NCBI GenBank assembly: GCA_947501275.1
Contig: CANMVD010000001.1
Location: 1,736,001-1,800,000 of the forward strand
DNA from: an uncultured Tateyamaria sp.
Lineage (GTDB): Bacteria; Pseudomonadota; Alphaproteobacteria; Rhodobacterales; Rhodobacteraceae
DNA: 64,000 nt
Direction of reading: 5' to 3'
A program made the translations under genes and the position numbers. Shown here piece by piece: positions 61,895 to 64,000 of this stretch. Below the pieces are notes generated by a model that saw only the letters and a program-made list of their open reading frames with translations, ran no database searches and had not been told where the DNA came from. Positions within the stretch are counted from its first letter, which is position 1. The number at the start of each line of letters is the position of its first letter.

Positions 61895-62800
61895 ATGACT
61901 GATTTCCTCGATATTCACACAACGTCGCCTGCCGATCTGCGCAAAATCATCGACGATGCACAGGCCATGAAGCAAGCCCGCGCAGATCGCCCCAAGGGTA
62001 CGCCTGATGATGATCAGGTGCTGGCGGGGCACATGGTTGCGCTGATCTTCGAAAAGCCCTCGACACGGACGCGTGTGTCTTTCGACGTTGGCGTGCGCCA
62101 AATGGGCGGGCAAACCATGGTACTCTCCGGCACGGACATGCAACTGGGCCACGGAGAAACCATCGCTGATACAGCCCGGGTGCTCAGCCGCTATGTTGAT
62201 CTGATCATGATCCGCACATTTGAAGAAGCCACGCTGCTGGAAATGGCCGAATATGCAACGGTGCCTGTGATCAACGGGCTGACCAACCGCACCCATCCCT
62301 GCCAGATCATGGCCGATGTAATGACGTTCGAAGAATTCCGGGGTCCCATCAAAGGGAAAAAGGTGGTGTGGTCGGGCGATGGTAACAACGTCTTTGCCAG
62401 CTTTGCCCATGCCGCAAAGCAGTTTGAATTTGATCTGACCTTCACGGGGCCGGAACCGCTGGACCCCGAGCGCAGCCTTGACGGTCTCTACACCATCGAG
62501 CGCAACCCCGACAAAGCGGTGGAGGGCGCGGATCTTGTCGTGACAGACACGTGGGTTTCGATGCACGATCCCCAATCCGCGCGCGAGCGGCGTCACAACC
62601 AACTGCGTGGCTATCAGGTGAACGCCGATCTTATGGCCAAGGCCAAGGACGACAGCCTGTTCATGCATTGCCTGCCAGCCCACCGTGATGACGAGGCGAC
62701 GTCTGAAATCATGGATGGTCCGCATTCTGTTATCTTTGATGAGGCCGAAAACCGATTGCATGCACAAAAGGCGATTATGCGTTGGTGTCTCGGGGTGTGA
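61895..62800 (+). CDS. argF: Ornithine carbamoyltransferase
   Basis: The 301-residue enzyme makes citrulline from ornithine and carbamoyl phosphate. The carbamoyl-phosphate motif is [13 protein letters not shown] near residues 52-64. [11 protein letters not shown] follows in the middle and HCLPAHR is near residues 257-263, which binds ornithine through its Cys. All core residues are present. It follows argD on the same strand. Its TGA shares its A with the start of the next gene, so that gene is coupled to arginine synthesis at the level of translation. Confidence 0.95.
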   Translation: MTDFLDIHTTSPADLRKIIDDAQAMKQARADRPKGTPDDDQVLAGHMVALIFEKPSTRTRVSFDVGVRQMGGQTMVLSGTDMQLGHGETIADTARVLSRYVDLIMIRTFEEATLLEMAEYATVPVINGLTNRTHPCQIMADVMTFEEFRGPIKGKKVVWSGDGNNVFASFAHAAKQFEFDLTFTGPEPLDPERSLDGLYTIERNPDKAVEGADLVVTDTWVSMHDPQSARERRHNQLRGYQVNADLMAKAKDDSLFMHCLPAHRDDEATSEIMDGPHSVIFDEAENRLHAQKAIMRWCLGV

Positions 62801-63786
62801 TGAAAACGCGCCCTCAGATCACCGTCGCCGGTGCAGGCAGCATTGGCTGTTTCGTCGGTGGTTTGTTGGCACATGCCGGGCACGACCTGCGGTTTCTGGG
62901 GCGGGAACGCATTGCCACGGCCTGTAAAAACAACGGGTTGCGTCTAAGTGATTATGCTAATCTCGACGTGCACTTGCGCGAGTTATCTTTTCATACTGAT
63001 GCAGCGACGGCGCTCGATGGCGCTGATATGGTTCTGGTCTGTGTAAAGTCAGGTGCAACGGGCCAGATCGCAGGGGACATTTCGCAACATGCGCCCCATG
63101 CGCAGGTGATCAGCTTGCAGAACGGGGTCGCGAATGCCGATCTGCTGCGTGCGCATTTGCCCGGAGCGGATGTGCGCGCGGCAGTCGTTCCGTTCAATGT
63201 GGTTTCAAAGGACGCGTGCGCTTTTCACCGGGCGACTTCGGGTGACATTTTGGTCGAGGCTGGGCCGATGGCGGACTTGTCCAGCGCGTCGTTACGTTTT
63301 GTACCGCACGAGAATATTCAAGGCGTTCAGTGGGGCAAGCTGTTGATAAACTTGGGCAATGCGGTCAATGCGCTGTCTGACATGCCATTGCTTGAGCAGC
63401 TGCAAATCCGAGCTTGGCGACGTTTGCTTGCGGATCAAATGGCCGAAGCATTGAGGGTGCTGCAAGTGGCAGGCATCGCGCCTGCCCGCAGCACCGCGGC
63501 ACCGCCCGCGCTGATTCCATACATCCTGCGCTTGCCCACGCCGCTGTTTCGCCGTGTCGCGGCACAAATGCTGACGATAGATGCCGAGGCACGGTCGTCC
63601 ATGTGGGAAGACCTGATGCATCGACGCCCAACCGAAATTGACGCGCTGCAAGGCGCTATTTTGGACCTCGCAGGCAAACATGGACGTCAGGCGCCGCTCA
63701 ATGCGCGAATGCGTGCGTTGATCAAGGATGCTGAAGCTGCCGGGCATGGTCCGCCCGGGCTGAGCCCTCGCGATATTCGCCCTTAG
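62800..63786 (+). CDS. Ketopantoate reductase (PanE/ApbA)-family oxidoreductase
   Basis: The 328-residue protein has a Rossmann NADP loop VAGAGSIGCFVGGLLAHAGH near residues 9-28. VLVCVKSGATGQIA and ISLQNGVANADLL follow near residues 78-113, which match PanE. GVQWGKLLINLGNAVNALSD carries the catalytic Lys. It reduces 2-dehydropantoate to pantoate in CoA synthesis, or a similar 2-oxo acid in other members. It starts at the argF stop (TGATG). No other pan gene is nearby, so the exact substrate is open. Confidence 0.85.
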   Translation: MKTRPQITVAGAGSIGCFVGGLLAHAGHDLRFLGRERIATACKNNGLRLSDYANLDVHLRELSFHTDAATALDGADMVLVCVKSGATGQIAGDISQHAPHAQVISLQNGVANADLLRAHLPGADVRAAVVPFNVVSKDACAFHRATSGDILVEAGPMADLSSASLRFVPHENIQGVQWGKLLINLGNAVNALSDMPLLEQLQIRAWRRLLADQMAEALRVLQVAGIAPARSTAAPPALIPYILRLPTPLFRRVAAQMLTIDAEARSSMWEDLMHRRPTEIDALQGAILDLAGKHGRQAPLNARMRALIKDAEAAGHGPPGLSPRDIRP

Positions 63787-63802
63787 TTAGGGTGTGATCT
63801 GC

Positions 63803-64000
63803 TCAGCTTGATTTGCGGGGCTTTGCGCGCAATGTCGGATCCGCGATTGTCGGATCTTCGGGCCAAGGGTGTTTGGGGTACTGACCACGCATGTCCTTGC
63901 GCACGTCTTCGTATGAAGTGGCCCAGAACCGCGGCAGATCTGATGTGACCTGAACCGGGCGCTGTGCCGGTGACAGCAATGTCACTTGCAACGCCGTCTG
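63803..64000 (-). CDS. hrpB: ATP-dependent helicase HrpB, C-terminal end (partial)
   Basis: The frame runs into the window edge and ends at 63803. The 65 visible residues include LQVTLLSPAQRPVQVTSDLP and FWATSYEDVRKDMRGQYPKHPWPEDP, the characteristic tail of HrpB, a DEAH-box helicase. The helicase motifs lie beyond 64000. The gene converges on the ketopantoate-reductase-like gene, 16 bp apart. The 5' part is missing only because of the window limit. Confidence 0.88.
   Translation of the reverse strand, partial: QTALQVTLLSPAQRPVQVTSDLPRFWATSYEDVRKDMRGQYPKHPWPEDPTIADPTLRAKPRKSS

Overview
The window looks like a chromosomal segment of a Roseobacter-group alphaproteobacterium (Rhodobacterales). 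This is inferred from its content: paired genes of the ethylmalonyl-CoA pathway (ccr and ecm), a LuxR/LuxI acyl-homoserine-lactone locus, a GcrA cell-cycle regulator, a full CtrA-type site (TTAA-N7-TTAAC), an alphaproteobacterial SOS box (GAAC-N7-GAAC), the opgC-opgG-opgH glucan cluster, and moderately high GC with dense, often overlapping genes. I saw no rRNA, tRNA, CRISPR array, insertion sequence or prophage.

Layout. 1-6.1 kb: a DUF1194 protein, then sdhC-sdhD-sdhA, a P-loop/sulfotransferase-like gene, a small lipoprotein, sdhB and a ZIP-type transporter; two TGTGATCAC palindromes 21 bp apart precede sdhC. 6.2-9.1 kb: aquaporin, DUF1989 protein, purine nucleoside phosphorylase and a small H-NS-like protein. 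9.3-14.7 kb: ecm and ccr (C2 assimilation) around a membrane protein and an acyltransferase. 14.7-18.2 kb: quorum-sensing locus with a perfect inverted repeat and a CtrA-type site in front, then an orphan RecD/Dda-like helicase. 18.2-25 kb: TIGR02186/TauE pair and a complete BMP-type nucleoside ABC importer. 25-33.5 kb: housekeeping and stress genes (rimI, tsaB, GFA protein, NifU-type protein, UspA, ilvE, M48 protease, HlyIII, DCC protein, a putative SOS gene, a double-CDGSH protein, rimO). 33.6-41 kb: an AsmA protein and a capsule block (kpsT, kpsE, kdsA, phosphomannomutase). 41.2-46.7 kb: nhaA, an ArsR-controlled permease, a UDG-family protein, SseB, YHS and rhodanese proteins. 46.7-52.8 kb: osmoregulated periplasmic glucan genes and a TPR protein. 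52.9-55.8 kb: a coupled CaiB-type CoA-transferase and TPP enzyme. 55.9-64 kb: copA-cueR, gcrA, an EamA transporter, argD-argF, a ketopantoate-reductase-like gene and the 3' end of hrpB.

The most interesting signals are regulatory. They are: a small gene of unknown function (31242-31592) with an internal 38-residue duplication, whose promoter carries a LexA-type box exactly over the -10; two matching dyads exactly 40 bp apart beside arsR; a textbook CueR promoter that would make the copA message leaderless; a CtrA-type site fused to a perfect dyad in front of the quorum-sensing genes; duplicated dyads upstream of the ecm promoter; and an intrinsic-terminator hairpin that lies inside the predicted leader of gcrA. 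No wholly new multi-gene system is evident. The CaiB/TPP pair is the best candidate for an unassigned pathway.
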